Of a stretch of 64,000 nucleotides of DNA, positions 30,701 through 39,458 are shown one piece after another. A program made the translations under genes and the position numbers. Below the pieces are notes generated by a model. That model was not told the DNA's origin. It searched no databases and saw only the letters and a list, made by a program, of their open reading frames with translations. The DNA lies in assembly GCF_000372445.1 (NCBI RefSeq), contig NZ_AQUY01000002.1, forward strand, positions 151,561-215,560, read 5' to 3'. The first letter of the stretch is position 1, and every line of letters starts with the position of its first letter. Origin of the DNA: Corynebacterium ulceribovis DSM 45146 (lineage in GTDB: Bacteria; Actinomycetota; Actinomycetes; Mycobacteriales; Mycobacteriaceae).

Positions 30701-33666
30701 GGAAAGCTGTGGACTTCTCCAACGGCTATGACACGACGCCGGAGATGCAGGCGATGGCCCGCGACATCTACAAGAATTACGCCGACCAGACCTTGGAACT
30801 GATTCACTGGCCGCTCAATGGCTGGCAGAACCTGAAGAACACCAAGCCACTGAACTATGGCGAGCCAACCAATAGTCAGCACCGCAACCACGTCCACTGG
30901 GCAATTGCAGCACCGTTGAAGGAATCAACAGGCCGAGGCAATAACACCGGCGGAAAGGGTGCCACGTGGGGCCCACCATTCTTCGTCGGCGAAATCGCCC
31001 GCAAGGCACGAGACATGTCCCTGGACGGACTCGCCGCGAAAATCGGCGTGGCCACCGCACTGGTTGAATCCGGCAACCCGCTGAAAATGTACGCCAACCG
31101 GGCGGTACCCGAGTCACTCAAATACCGCCACGACGCGGTCGGCTCAGACCACGACAGCGTTGGCCTTTTTCAGCAGCGCGACAATGGGGCATGGGGCACC
31201 GTCAAACAACGAATGACCCCATATGACAGCGCCGGCATGTTCTTCAACAAGCTCAAGTCGTTCGACTATCGGTCGATGGATCCAGGTGCAGCAGCCCAGA
31301 AGGTGCAGGTAAGCGCGTTCCCAGGGCGCTACGCCACTCAAATGGCAACAGCTCAGCAACTTCTGGACAAGTACGCATACGCCTCTACCGGCGGAGCAAC
31401 CAGCCAAGATGCAGATGGAAACTCCACCGCGCCGGGCGTCTCGGTGTCCTCAGCCCCGTCGATTGAGTGGGGTGAGGCATCGCAGGTTTTCTCGGAGGTG
31501 CAGAAGAAGCGCCGTTGGCGTGAGCAGCTGGCGCGCTGGCGTAAGGGAGCCTTCGACTCGGGAGGCATCGCACAGGGCAAGGGTTTCCTGCTCAAAGACA
31601 CCGTGAAGCCGGAGCGTGTGCTGAACCCGACGAATACCAAGAGCTTCGACAAGCTGCCGCCGGTGCTGGCAGATGTGGCGAATAAGCTGGGTATGTCTGC
31701 TGCAGCGCAGCGCATGGCTGCGCAGGCGACGAACAACATCGCCGCCGCAGTCAAGAGCTTCACGGCTTCGGACGCTTTGGCCTACGGCGAGCGTCTGGGC
31801 TTCGGTGAGTTCACTGGACTGTTCAAGGGCAGTGTCGGTGCATATGAGGAGATGGAGCGCAGCTTCGTCGCCCAGGTCGATGCCGCGGACGGGCTCAAGC
31901 AGGCCGAGAAGAATCTGGCGGAGGCGCGGGCTGAGTATGCCGCGGCGATGTCGGATAGCACTGAGCTGACTGTCAAGCAGCAGCGCAAGCTTGATGACGC
32001 ATTGAAAGCTGTCGAGGATGCGAAGAAGCCGAACAAGAAGGGCGAGGTCAACGCGGATAAGGTCGCGAAGGCTGAGCTTAAACTTGCTCGGGTTCGTGAG
32101 GATATTGCTGCCGAGCAGGAGAAAGCGGGGGTCAAGCAGTCGGACACGGCGATGCAGGCGGCGGAAAACCTGCTGAAGGCAGAAGCTGACCTGGCTGATG
32201 CCCGTCAAACTGTGGCGCAGGTGGCAGCAGCCGCGGGTCATGCTGAAATTGCGATGGCGATTGAGGTTGTTGACCTGGGGCTGCGGCTGGCGGACAAGAT
32301 TGTCGGCGCTGTGATGCAGGCACGCTCGCAGGTCTCGCAGGCCATGGCGTCGATGATGCAGTCGGTGTCAGAGCTGGTGTCGATGACTGATGCGCTTCGT
32401 GATCAGGTGTCGGTGCTCGGTGTGGAAGCTGCTGCCGCGAAACTTCAGGTGATGGATTCGCTCCGTGGGATCCGTCTGGCTCAGTTTGATGGGGTCAGGG
32501 CGCAGCTTGAGGCTGCGAAGACTGTTGCGGATATTGAGAAGAAGTTTGCTGCGCAGCGGAAGGCGGATGCTCGTGCCGCGATGTCGAACTACCGGGACTT
32601 GTCTTTGACGTTGGACCGGTGGCGGTGGAGTCTGCGCAATGGCATTGACTCTGCTTTGGATGACATGGCGGAATGGTCGGATGAGTCGCGGGCGCTGTTT
32701 GCGGAGCTGCAGGCGGCGCAGATTGGTCGGCAGATTGCTGAGAAGCAAGCCCAGATCAACGTGCTCAAAGCGACGTTCCAGCATCAGCGTGCTGTCCATG
32801 ACCTGGTGTCGGCGACTACGTCACTGGGCATTGCTGCGGAAAAGCTCGCGGCGATGAGCGGGACCGCGTTCGGATTCAATTCGGTCGAAGCGACGATCGG
32901 AAGCAGGTACACCAGCCTGCTGGCGGAAAAGGCGAAGCTGAAAGCGGACAACGCGCACATCGGCACCTGGATAAACCCCGTGAACTGGTTCACGTCGATG
33001 CCTGCGGCGTCGAAGCGAATCCGGCAGATTGACCAGGAGCTGGCGCAGCTGGCGGCGATGGATGAATTCAAGCAGTTCAGTCCGGATCAGCTGGCAGAGG
33101 TCAAGCGAATTGAGCGGTCTGCGGGCTTCATGGGGTTCTTTGGTGCCAGTGACAAGGTCGCCGACATGATCAAGAACTCTTCTCTTGGTGATGCGGCGCG
33201 TGCGCTGGATCGTGCCCGGTTTGAGCAGTCGCTGATTGATGCTCGTCATGCCAATGAGCTGGCGAAGCAAGATTTGGACCGCAAGCAAGCTGAGGTGGAC
33301 CAGGCGCAGGCTCTGTTCCCGTTGGAGACCCTGTTGGCGCAACTGACAGCGAAGCAGGATTCGGAAAAAACGTGGGCTGAGTACTGGCGCGAAAACGATG
33401 AAGGTGTCAGGGAAGCACTGGCGGCACTGGCTGCGTTCCAGTCTGATTCATCGACGGCGCTGGGGCAGGCCGCGAAAACTCCGGCAGTAATGAACATCAA
33501 CATGCCGGCAAACAAGACCTCCTACAGCGCGGAGGAAGTGCAGGGGTTGATTGACCAGATGAACAAGGCGCAGTCGGAGCTGGACATTCGTGTTCAGAAG
33601 CTGGAGAAGCCATCGGCATCGGCGTCGGATGTGGTGGCTGGAAAGAAGGTGGTTGCCGGTGCCTAG
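27721..33666 (+). CDS. Tape measure protein with two cell-wall-cutting domains
   Basis: The 1981-aa product sets tail length (roughly 300 nm by the common 0.15 nm per residue rule). The N-terminal third is Gly/Ala-rich with TMP-type helices; a hydrophobic segment lies near 558-575; Trp-rich repeats (WNGIV, WQGLVDFFTGLW) fill about 580-760. A peptidase M15/ARB_07466-like domain at about 965-1065 contains HHGAGKAVDF and HRNHVHW. A lysozyme-like transglycosylase domain follows at about 1080-1220 (GVATALVESGNP, SVGLFQQRD). A long coiled coil covers about 1370-1630. Tail-borne wall hydrolases help DNA entry through the thick corynebacterial wall. Confidence 0.9.
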   Translation: MAQIANAWISIIPETSKIAPGIKKALRDAEGNASKSGTSIGSKLSGAVSKTLKIGAAGAGVAAGGVLASAMAKGFKRLDALDQAQAKMRGLGIEGTRLTSVMESVSKSVTGTAFGLDEAAGSAAKLTAVGVKIGADLDRSMKLTADIAAQAGTNMDDISSIMAKVAGAGKVTGETLAQLDDRATGAGAAIAKHLGVSIEEMRSQVSKGQVSLEDFQEAMEKHLGGAAQKTGETFKGAFANMNSALGRFGEKLLAPVFKASPALFGSVGKSVDIMGKAIEPATERLGNALTPAMEKLGTTLETKIAPAAGEAAGKFADFLAKTITDGPDDGPLSKMGDALKGIAESAKEAWPSISELVKSLSKASASLSISTWQMLADVMNAAAPLISNVLVPALNKLAKVTSENPEPTQKLLTGILGFMAVKRISGPLLTGAKAVKTFGGAAKFAGGALKGGGGIGGAIMRMAAGAKSANPLIAKMGGAAQKTFHGLLGMRNASKKVSDVASKLGKVLTSGAAKGFKAMTTAGRVLGKVLVSGVTRGLGLAAKGMKALGAAIAANPVGAIVTGLALITAGLVYFFTQTETGKRVWGQFMNWLKSAWESVVSTAKAIWKGLGEFFTGLWESIKTKTQEAWDAVVSTVTAIWDGVVATATTVWQGLVDFFTGLWGGIKSAAQAAWNGIVSVITAVWNGLVAFFTRTVQGWTLILTTAWNGIKTAAQAVWNGIVAVIVGAWNGLKTSITTIWTVIQNAIQFGWDFVKNLAVRTWTAIKDNVLKAWDGLKSGIQSGINVIKRGISGFVDGSKKKFDEFIKKIQSMPGKIKSAFSGAANWLKDAGRNIIRGLADGIKSATGWIVDAIKSLVPDSLERFLPFADGGFFFANGGVSENHQAMIARAGSGSTPFRVWAEPETGGEGYIPLAPGKRTRSVAIMGEIARRFGLTLLGKNGEHIGGAGHRAFAPVGQAFANGGIVESMTAWAKRKHPSLQVTSTYRNTPDHHGAGKAVDFSNGYDTTPEMQAMARDIYKNYADQTLELIHWPLNGWQNLKNTKPLNYGEPTNSQHRNHVHWAIAAPLKESTGRGNNTGGKGATWGPPFFVGEIARKARDMSLDGLAAKIGVATALVESGNPLKMYANRAVPESLKYRHDAVGSDHDSVGLFQQRDNGAWGTVKQRMTPYDSAGMFFNKLKSFDYRSMDPGAAAQKVQVSAFPGRYATQMATAQQLLDKYAYASTGGATSQDADGNSTAPGVSVSSAPSIEWGEASQVFSEVQKKRRWREQLARWRKGAFDSGGIAQGKGFLLKDTVKPERVLNPTNTKSFDKLPPVLADVANKLGMSAAAQRMAAQATNNIAAAVKSFTASDALAYGERLGFGEFTGLFKGSVGAYEEMERSFVAQVDAADGLKQAEKNLAEARAEYAAAMSDSTELTVKQQRKLDDALKAVEDAKKPNKKGEVNADKVAKAELKLARVREDIAAEQEKAGVKQSDTAMQAAENLLKAEADLADARQTVAQVAAAAGHAEIAMAIEVVDLGLRLADKIVGAVMQARSQVSQAMASMMQSVSELVSMTDALRDQVSVLGVEAAAAKLQVMDSLRGIRLAQFDGVRAQLEAAKTVADIEKKFAAQRKADARAAMSNYRDLSLTLDRWRWSLRNGIDSALDDMAEWSDESRALFAELQAAQIGRQIAEKQAQINVLKATFQHQRAVHDLVSATTSLGIAAEKLAAMSGTAFGFNSVEATIGSRYTSLLAEKAKLKADNAHIGTWINPVNWFTSMPAASKRIRQIDQELAQLAAMDEFKQFSPDQLAEVKRIERSAGFMGFFGASDKVADMIKNSSLGDAARALDRARFEQSLIDARHANELAKQDLDRKQAEVDQAQALFPLETLLAQLTAKQDSEKTWAEYWRENDEGVREALAALAAFQSDSSTALGQAAKTPAVMNINMPANKTSYSAEEVQGLIDQMNKAQSELDIRVQKLEKPSASASDVVAGKKVVAGA

Positions 33667-34408
33667 TGTCAGGCTTGAGCTTGTCTCTCCGTCGGGGGAT
33701 TCTTTTGATTTGATTTCCCCGCACCGTCGCTATGCGGTCGCTTTCATTGAGGGCGAGACGCTTGAGGGGCTGGTGGGCAGCTTTGAGGATTCCGCGGAGC
33801 TAGTCCCGGGGGTTCCTGGGGCTGTGTTCCGTCCGGAGGATAGGGCAGTGCATCCGCTCGCGGGCTCGTTCACTGCTGTGCTGGCGGATGCAGACGCCTA
33901 TGGCCGTTTCTTTGCGGCGTGGTCAACGCGGGTGCCTAGTGCCCTGCGGCTGACTATCGACGATTCCTTGTTTGTGCTGCCGGCACGTTTGGCGGCGGCG
34001 TTGCCGTGGCCGTCGTCGAAGATTCGTCTGGGCAGTCGCATCCCGGTGAGTGTCGTCGCTGACGGTGGCGTGTGGCTGCATCCGCAGGAGGGTGACGGGG
34101 AGGTGACCATCATGAATTTTGGTGATGTGGACATCGCCCCGACCATTCGGTGGGAGGGTGACGGCGGGACGATGGTTCTGGAATCAGGCGCGCGCCTGCA
34201 GTTGCCGCCGACCGAGCAGCCGCGGTTCATTTCGATGGACTCTCAGACCGCGTCGATGGTGCACGGGCCGGGCGGCGCTGTGGATGAAGAGCTCACTGCA
34301 ACGGTGGCTCCTTTTGGTGAGCTGATTCCACCGGGGCAGTCGGCCACAATTCTGGTGCCAGAAGGTGCAACTGTGATTTGGAACGTGGGGGTGCTGTCGC
34401 CATGGTGA
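33659..34408 (+). CDS. Distal tail protein
   Basis: The 249-aa product is beta-rich throughout (GSRIPVSVVADGGVWLHPQE) and follows the tape measure, the usual place of Dit proteins that form the baseplate hub. GTG 33659 overlaps the tape measure stop by 8 bases; earlier in-frame starts lie inside the tape measure gene and are rejected. Confidence 0.75.
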   Translation: MPSVRLELVSPSGDSFDLISPHRRYAVAFIEGETLEGLVGSFEDSAELVPGVPGAVFRPEDRAVHPLAGSFTAVLADADAYGRFFAAWSTRVPSALRLTIDDSLFVLPARLAAALPWPSSKIRLGSRIPVSVVADGGVWLHPQEGDGEVTIMNFGDVDIAPTIRWEGDGGTMVLESGARLQLPPTEQPRFISMDSQTASMVHGPGGAVDEELTATVAPFGELIPPGQSATILVPEGATVIWNVGVLSPW

Positions 34409-35286
34409 CCCCTGAACAACGCTTTCCGGACTACAAAAGGCACATTGATCATGTGGTGGCCACGCATGGCCAGTGGGTCGGCGTGTGTGATGAAGAGGGC
34501 TGGCCGATTGCGGACATCACCCCAGTGGTGGCGCTCTCCGCCCCAGAGATTCGCGGGGACACAGCATCAGTCGAGGCCACTGTCGCGGTGGAGCCTTCTT
34601 CGCCGCTGGTGGCTGAACTCATTGGTGACGGGCTGTCCGCGCCGTTAGAGGATGGTCAGTTGACTCTTGCGGGGGAGAAAGCTCGCTTGCTGGTTGTTCA
34701 GCGCCCAGACCGGCGTGTGGCCTATACGGTTACGCACACGGTCGCTGCTGGCGTATCGGGGCCGTCACAGTTGACGATTCACGGGGTGGATCTGATTGAG
34801 GGTCTGACGATGTGGCCGTGCCCGTCCATTCCGGCGGAGTGGGGCCGCGCGAAATTCACCGAGTGGGATACGGATGCGTCGGGGCAAAAATATGCCACGA
34901 GCCGGGAATTGGCTCGGGTGGAGTTCGGCACCGCCGTGGACGGCTACACCGTCCGTGGCCCCGCGGTGACGGTGGTGCGCACGCTGATTCAGGATTCTCT
35001 TGATGCGGTCAATGATCTGATGGGGTGGCGGGAGCGGCCACACATGGTGGTGCATTGGCCCGATGAGGTGGACGAGTCGGATGAGCTGCTCATCCGGACG
35101 AGCGATGACACGGTGTGGGAGACCATCGCCGCGCCTGCACATGCAGCGGGTCTGACGATTCACGTGGACTTGTGGTGGCCAGGCGACGGCGACTTTCGCT
35201 TCCGGGTTTTCCGCGACCCGGACATCTTCGTTGAGGCCAGCGCAGACTTTCCCATCCAGTTGGTGACGGTGGAGGTGACGAAATGA
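34402..35286 (+). CDS. Tail-associated baseplate protein
   Basis: The 294-aa product overlaps Dit by 7 bases and is a beta-rich protein of the Tal/minor tail type (VAYTVTHTVAAGVSGPSQLT and then IHGVDLIEGLTMWPCPS). It would join the baseplate hub to receptor-binding proteins. No protease or lysin motif is visible. Confidence 0.65.
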   Translation: MVTPEQRFPDYKRHIDHVVATHGQWVGVCDEEGWPIADITPVVALSAPEIRGDTASVEATVAVEPSSPLVAELIGDGLSAPLEDGQLTLAGEKARLLVVQRPDRRVAYTVTHTVAAGVSGPSQLTIHGVDLIEGLTMWPCPSIPAEWGRAKFTEWDTDASGQKYATSRELARVEFGTAVDGYTVRGPAVTVVRTLIQDSLDAVNDLMGWRERPHMVVHWPDEVDESDELLIRTSDDTVWETIAAPAHAAGLTIHVDLWWPGDGDFRFRVFRDPDIFVEASADFPIQLVTVEVTK

Positions 35287-36446
35287 CCAGGCTCTATGCG
35301 ACTGCTGGTGAGCTGACGATTGTGCGACGGCTCGCGGCGATTGCATTCGGTGAGTGGAAAGTCGATTGGCCTGATTCTGTGCCAGAGGACCAGCGCCCCA
35401 CACTGGCAGATGACCGTGAGCATGGCTTTGTGTCACGGCTTGCTGGTGATGCTGGTCGGATGGGGCGCCGTTTTGTCCGTGCTGACATCACGATCACTGC
35501 CGCAGAATTCGATGAGCATGGTGACCAAGTGCCACACACCGGCCACAGCAATGCGGAAGCGATTCTGGATGCGGCGTTGGAGCAGACGGCGGAGGAGGCA
35601 GTCATTGAGCGGGACATCACCCGCGCTGGGCTGCGTGGTGCTGTCCCCGGCAAAGACTTCTGGGTCGGCAAGATGGTCGACGTTGTGGTCTGGGATCGGG
35701 TTTTGCCGTTGCCGGTCACGGCGATTGAGGCGGTGACGCAGGCTGGGGCGGTGATTGACTGGTCTGTGACTGTCGGTGGGCAGCTGGTCAGTGATGATGC
35801 GGGGCGGCGTCGGGCGAACGCGGAGTTGGAGCGGTCTGTGTGGGCTGAGCGTCGGCAGCGTCTGCGGGATGTGGAGCGGGTCGAGTCCAGGGCGCGTGAA
35901 GCAAAGACGGTGGCCGATGGTGCTGTGGAGGCTGCAGCTGGCGCGGCACTTGATGCGCAAGTGGCGGACACCCGCGCTTTGGAGGCTGACCGCAAAGCGG
36001 AGCAGTCACTGGAGCAGTGGCGCGCAGCCAAAGATGAGTTGGACCAGATGCAGTCACGTCAGATTGAGCTCAATCGCCGCTACATCGCGGCTTTGAATGA
36101 CATTCAGCAGGTCATTGGTCGGGAGTCTGTTCGCATGATTTCGGCGAAGCAGGACAAGTGGGCCGCGGATGATTATGTGCGGCTTGATATGCCGAGCTGG
36201 CGCCGACGGCTCAAGATTCAGGCGAGGTCGAGCTGGCAAGGCACAGGGTTGCTCAATGTCCGCTACAGCGGAGGCAGCGTGGTCGCCTATCAGATCGAGT
36301 TCACGGAGGACTATTCCCATACGTTCGTTGTGCCGTCCGGGACTGTGGTCGGGGCCACCCTCTGGTACCAGGTCCACCGCGGCGGGAGCTTTGAAATCGG
36401 GGACATTGAAATTGATCCGGAACCGGAGCCGGAGGGCGAAGGATAG
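35283..36446 (+). CDS. Minor tail protein
   Basis: The 387-aa product begins in an ATGA overlap. Residues 1-185 are mixed alpha/beta; a charged coiled coil follows (about 185-265, LEADRKAEQSLEQWRAAKDE); a beta-rich C-terminus ends in a Glu/Pro tail. It is probably part of the baseplate. Specific family not recognised. Confidence 0.65.
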   Translation: MTRLYATAGELTIVRRLAAIAFGEWKVDWPDSVPEDQRPTLADDREHGFVSRLAGDAGRMGRRFVRADITITAAEFDEHGDQVPHTGHSNAEAILDAALEQTAEEAVIERDITRAGLRGAVPGKDFWVGKMVDVVVWDRVLPLPVTAIEAVTQAGAVIDWSVTVGGQLVSDDAGRRRANAELERSVWAERRQRLRDVERVESRAREAKTVADGAVEAAAGAALDAQVADTRALEADRKAEQSLEQWRAAKDELDQMQSRQIELNRRYIAALNDIQQVIGRESVRMISAKQDKWAADDYVRLDMPSWRRRLKIQARSSWQGTGLLNVRYSGGSVVAYQIEFTEDYSHTFVVPSGTVVGATLWYQVHRGGSFEIGDIEIDPEPEPEGEG

Positions 36447-36459
36447 AAAGGAGGCAGTC

Positions 36460-37560
36460 ATGCCAAAAGTTTCAGGACTGTTGCGTACCGTGACCGACAG
36501 GCCAGACAGCGTGGTCTCTGTCGGAGTGCGTGCGGCTAAAACAAGGGGATACAGTGGCGGAATTGTCACCGCACAGACAGAGGCCATCCCAGTGGAAAAC
36601 GGGCATGTCGAGTTTGAACTGCTGCCGGGGCCCGCTGTGATGGCACTGCAGCATGTCGGATTTGGGCGTCCCACCACTCTGGAAGCAATTCCGTTGCTGG
36701 TCGGCGACACCGACATCGACTTGGAGGCCGCTGCCGCAGCGGGCGCCGCAGTGGACGGCAAAACCGCAGAAGAACTGGGCGCTCTGCAGGAACAGATTGG
36801 CCAGTGGGTCAGCAAAACCGCCGAGCACATGCGAGCAGCTGAAAAGTCAGCCCAGGACGCGCAAACCGCAAGAAACCAAATAACCGAGCTCAATCAGCAG
36901 GTCCACCGGGCACAGGAGACAGTGATGGACACCGCCAACACTGTCAGTCGGCTGAAAGAAGAGACCGTCGCCGCAGCCGACAATGCTGACAAGTCAGCAA
37001 CCAACGCCCATGAAGCTCAGGAAGCGACCTCCGCGACAGCGCGCGAGGTCACCATCGCGGTGGTGCAAGCTCAGGACCAAATCCAGTCACTGACGACGTT
37101 GTCAAAGCAGACGACGAAAACCCTTGCTGACATAACAACCATGGCAGCTGACGTGGAGAAGGCCGCACGCCGAGCAGAGGACGCCGCCGAGAAGGCCACT
37201 GCCGACGGTGTGCATCCTGAAGAAGTCGAAGAGGTCCGCAAAATCGCTGCCGACGCGAAAAACCGGTGGCTGTCAGATGGCCAACCAAAAACCATCACCG
37301 ACGTTGAAAACGCAATTGCCCAGGCAGTGTCACAAATGGAGAACACGATCCACGATGTGTCCCAGGACTTAACCCGGAAGGCTGACAGCAGCGTCATTGC
37401 AGGAATGACTCAGCGACTAGAGGAAATGGACGAGAAGGTCGATGGTGCCGTCGCCCGTGTTGAGTCGGTGGAAAAGCAAACCTGGCAGATTCACGTCGTC
37501 TCTGAACTTCCGGACGACCCTGCCCCCTACACCTGGTATGCGGTGGTCGACGATGCTTAA
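36460..37560 (+). CDS. Tail fibre-like coiled-coil protein
   Basis: The 366-aa product has a beta N-terminus (about 1-95), then a long trimeric-type coiled coil of Ala/Glu/Thr-rich heptads (about 100-330), then a short globular end with DDPAPYTWYAVVDDA. It follows AAAGGAGG. Such proteins carry receptor-binding domains at their tip. Confidence 0.7.
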   Translation: MPKVSGLLRTVTDRPDSVVSVGVRAAKTRGYSGGIVTAQTEAIPVENGHVEFELLPGPAVMALQHVGFGRPTTLEAIPLLVGDTDIDLEAAAAAGAAVDGKTAEELGALQEQIGQWVSKTAEHMRAAEKSAQDAQTARNQITELNQQVHRAQETVMDTANTVSRLKEETVAAADNADKSATNAHEAQEATSATAREVTIAVVQAQDQIQSLTTLSKQTTKTLADITTMAADVEKAARRAEDAAEKATADGVHPEEVEEVRKIAADAKNRWLSDGQPKTITDVENAIAQAVSQMENTIHDVSQDLTRKADSSVIAGMTQRLEEMDEKVDGAVARVESVEKQTWQIHVVSELPDDPAPYTWYAVVDDA

Positions 37561-38713
37561 CATTGGTTCTTCCCGAGTCAACCGGCTATTCATCGGCGAT
37601 CGGGAAGTCACAAAGCTATATCACGGCAGCGACTTAGTCTTCACCAGCGGCATTCAATTCGTCGCCGATATGTGGGCATACATGCTCCCCTGGGCAAACC
37701 AGGTCACCGAGAGACTGTTCTCCAGCAACGAGCTTCCTTCATCAACGAAATTCACCACCAACACCAAAACCAACCACATTGGGCTTGACCTCGCGCCGGG
37801 CGACCAGGCCCATTGGAGGGGAATCCACTTTTCCCGTGACGCGGACACCATTCGAGTGGAAGTGGACACGGATAGGTCAGGCAAAGCGTCGATGAAGCTG
37901 CAAGGCACTGTGCCGAGCGACTTCACAACCAACCGTGTCTACGTGAACTTCTCCACAGGAAAGGATTGGTACGGCTTTCGCAGTCGATTATGGATTAATG
38001 GCACCGCAGTGGACACAAAGACCAATGGCGGAGCCGTCACACTCTCCGAGAATATCGTCAGAGAAGGCACAGTTTCCACGACTGGGCACTGCATCGTTCG
38101 GCTGGGTGAAACGCAAAGTGACGTCACGGCGAAGGCCGACGGCAACGACCTCACAGACTTTCCCACACCGACAACGAAAAAAGAGATTGGATTTGTCAAA
38201 TCCGCGATGCAGCTGGGGGTGATGCTTCAAACACCAATTCGAGAACCTGGGCTCTTAGTCGTACCAGACCAGACCCAAGCCATTGCGATCGCAATCGGAG
38301 GCGGTGGAGGCAGCTACTACGACACCGACTCTCACGGCGAACCAGGCCTATCAGACGCCATGACCATCGGCGCAGGCTCATATCCAGTCACCATTGGTCA
38401 GGCAGGGGCAAACGGAACCTCAAAAAGACGTGTTGGAACCAACGGCACAGCAACTGTTCTCAAGCAGTTGACCCTTGCGGGAGGCGCAGGTGCACTGCAA
38501 CCAAACGGAACAGGCTCAAGGTCTAACCTCACATTCACCCGCGCGTTCCCCGAAAACATCAACATCACCGTCAACAACATCGGAAGAGGCGGCTGGTGTC
38601 AGGAATGGACGGATACCGACTACGACACCGGGTCCTTCTCATACAGCTATACATACAGCAATCCACAAGGCGGCGCCATCATCCCGATCTTGACTTGGAA
38701 AACCGAACCATAG
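37553..38713 (+). CDS. Receptor-binding tail tip protein with Gly-rich domain
   Basis: The 386-aa product overlaps the fibre gene by 8 bases. It is beta-rich, and residues about 240-340 form a Gly-rich domain (IAIGGGGGSYYDT, then TVNNIGRGGW at the end), as in fibre tips and adhesins. ATG 37553 was chosen; an upstream ATG at 37541 is in the same frame. It probably determines host binding. Confidence 0.7.
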   Translation: MLNIGSSRVNRLFIGDREVTKLYHGSDLVFTSGIQFVADMWAYMLPWANQVTERLFSSNELPSSTKFTTNTKTNHIGLDLAPGDQAHWRGIHFSRDADTIRVEVDTDRSGKASMKLQGTVPSDFTTNRVYVNFSTGKDWYGFRSRLWINGTAVDTKTNGGAVTLSENIVREGTVSTTGHCIVRLGETQSDVTAKADGNDLTDFPTPTTKKEIGFVKSAMQLGVMLQTPIREPGLLVVPDQTQAIAIAIGGGGGSYYDTDSHGEPGLSDAMTIGAGSYPVTIGQAGANGTSKRRVGTNGTATVLKQLTLAGGAGALQPNGTGSRSNLTFTRAFPENINITVNNIGRGGWCQEWTDTDYDTGSFSYSYTYSNPQGGAIIPILTWKTEP

Positions 38714-38728
38714 GTAAAAGGACATGCT

Positions 38729-39379
38729 ATGAACATCAACCTGCAAACACTCACCAAAACACAATTCGATGCTCACTTGCGCGCGGTCTTGGCAGAACAA
38801 GATCGTCGCCGCGCACTGCCACACGTGGAACAAGCCCAAGCCAACGTCGTCAAAGAACTCCAAGACGCCGGAAAGCTCCCACTGCCCGACGCACTGTCCG
38901 ATCCAGACCACCTTCCAGAGAACCTCGATGACATCCCAGCCTGGGCAAACCCAGGCACCGACCACTCGGCTATGTACCGCCACGGCGACATCGTGTCTCA
39001 CGATGGCCGTGTCTGGCAGTCCACACATCCACACCTCAACCACTGGGAGCCAGGAGCCACCGGAATCGACAACCGGGTTTGGCGGGACATCACACCAAAA
39101 CCTGAACCAGACCCGACAGAGGAAACACAGACACCAGACGACCAAGCCCAAGAGCATCCAACTGCTGACGAAGAGCCACCAGCAGACGAAGAACCAACAG
39201 CCGAAGCATCAACACCACAGCCACCCGAATACACCGACAACCGAAGCTACAAAGCTGGCGACACCGTCACCTATAACGGAAACACCTACCAGGCGCAGCA
39301 AGACCACTTTTCCGCGCCGGGCTGGACTCCTCTGAACGCCCACATGATGTGGAAGCGAACCGAGCCAGCAGCTGGATAG
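38729..39379 (+). CDS. Tail protein with two chitin-binding-type domains
   Basis: The 216-aa product has a helical N-terminus and two modules of the carbohydrate-binding ChtBD3/CBM5-12 type: MYRHGDIVSHDGRVWQST (about 73-115) and SYKAGDTVTYNGNTYQAQ (about 172-210), joined by a Pro/Glu/Asp linker. These aromatic-rich folds bind polysaccharide and would help bind the cell wall. It follows AAAAGGAC. Confidence 0.7.
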   Translation: MNINLQTLTKTQFDAHLRAVLAEQDRRRALPHVEQAQANVVKELQDAGKLPLPDALSDPDHLPENLDDIPAWANPGTDHSAMYRHGDIVSHDGRVWQSTHPHLNHWEPGATGIDNRVWRDITPKPEPDPTEETQTPDDQAQEHPTADEEPPADEEPTAEASTPQPPEYTDNRSYKAGDTVTYNGNTYQAQQDHFSAPGWTPLNAHMMWKRTEPAAG

Positions 39380-39404
39380 CTGCTTGACCAGCAAAAAGAC
39401 GTAA

Positions 39405-39428
39405 GCACCCACGTCGGGTGCATTTTTT
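39405..39428 (+). terminator. Terminator after the tail genes
   Basis: GCACCC ACGTC GGGTGC followed by ATTTTTT separates the tail unit from the lysis unit. Confidence 0.85.
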
Positions 39429-39458
39429 ATGCCCAACCCACAGAAAGGAGAAACGCAC

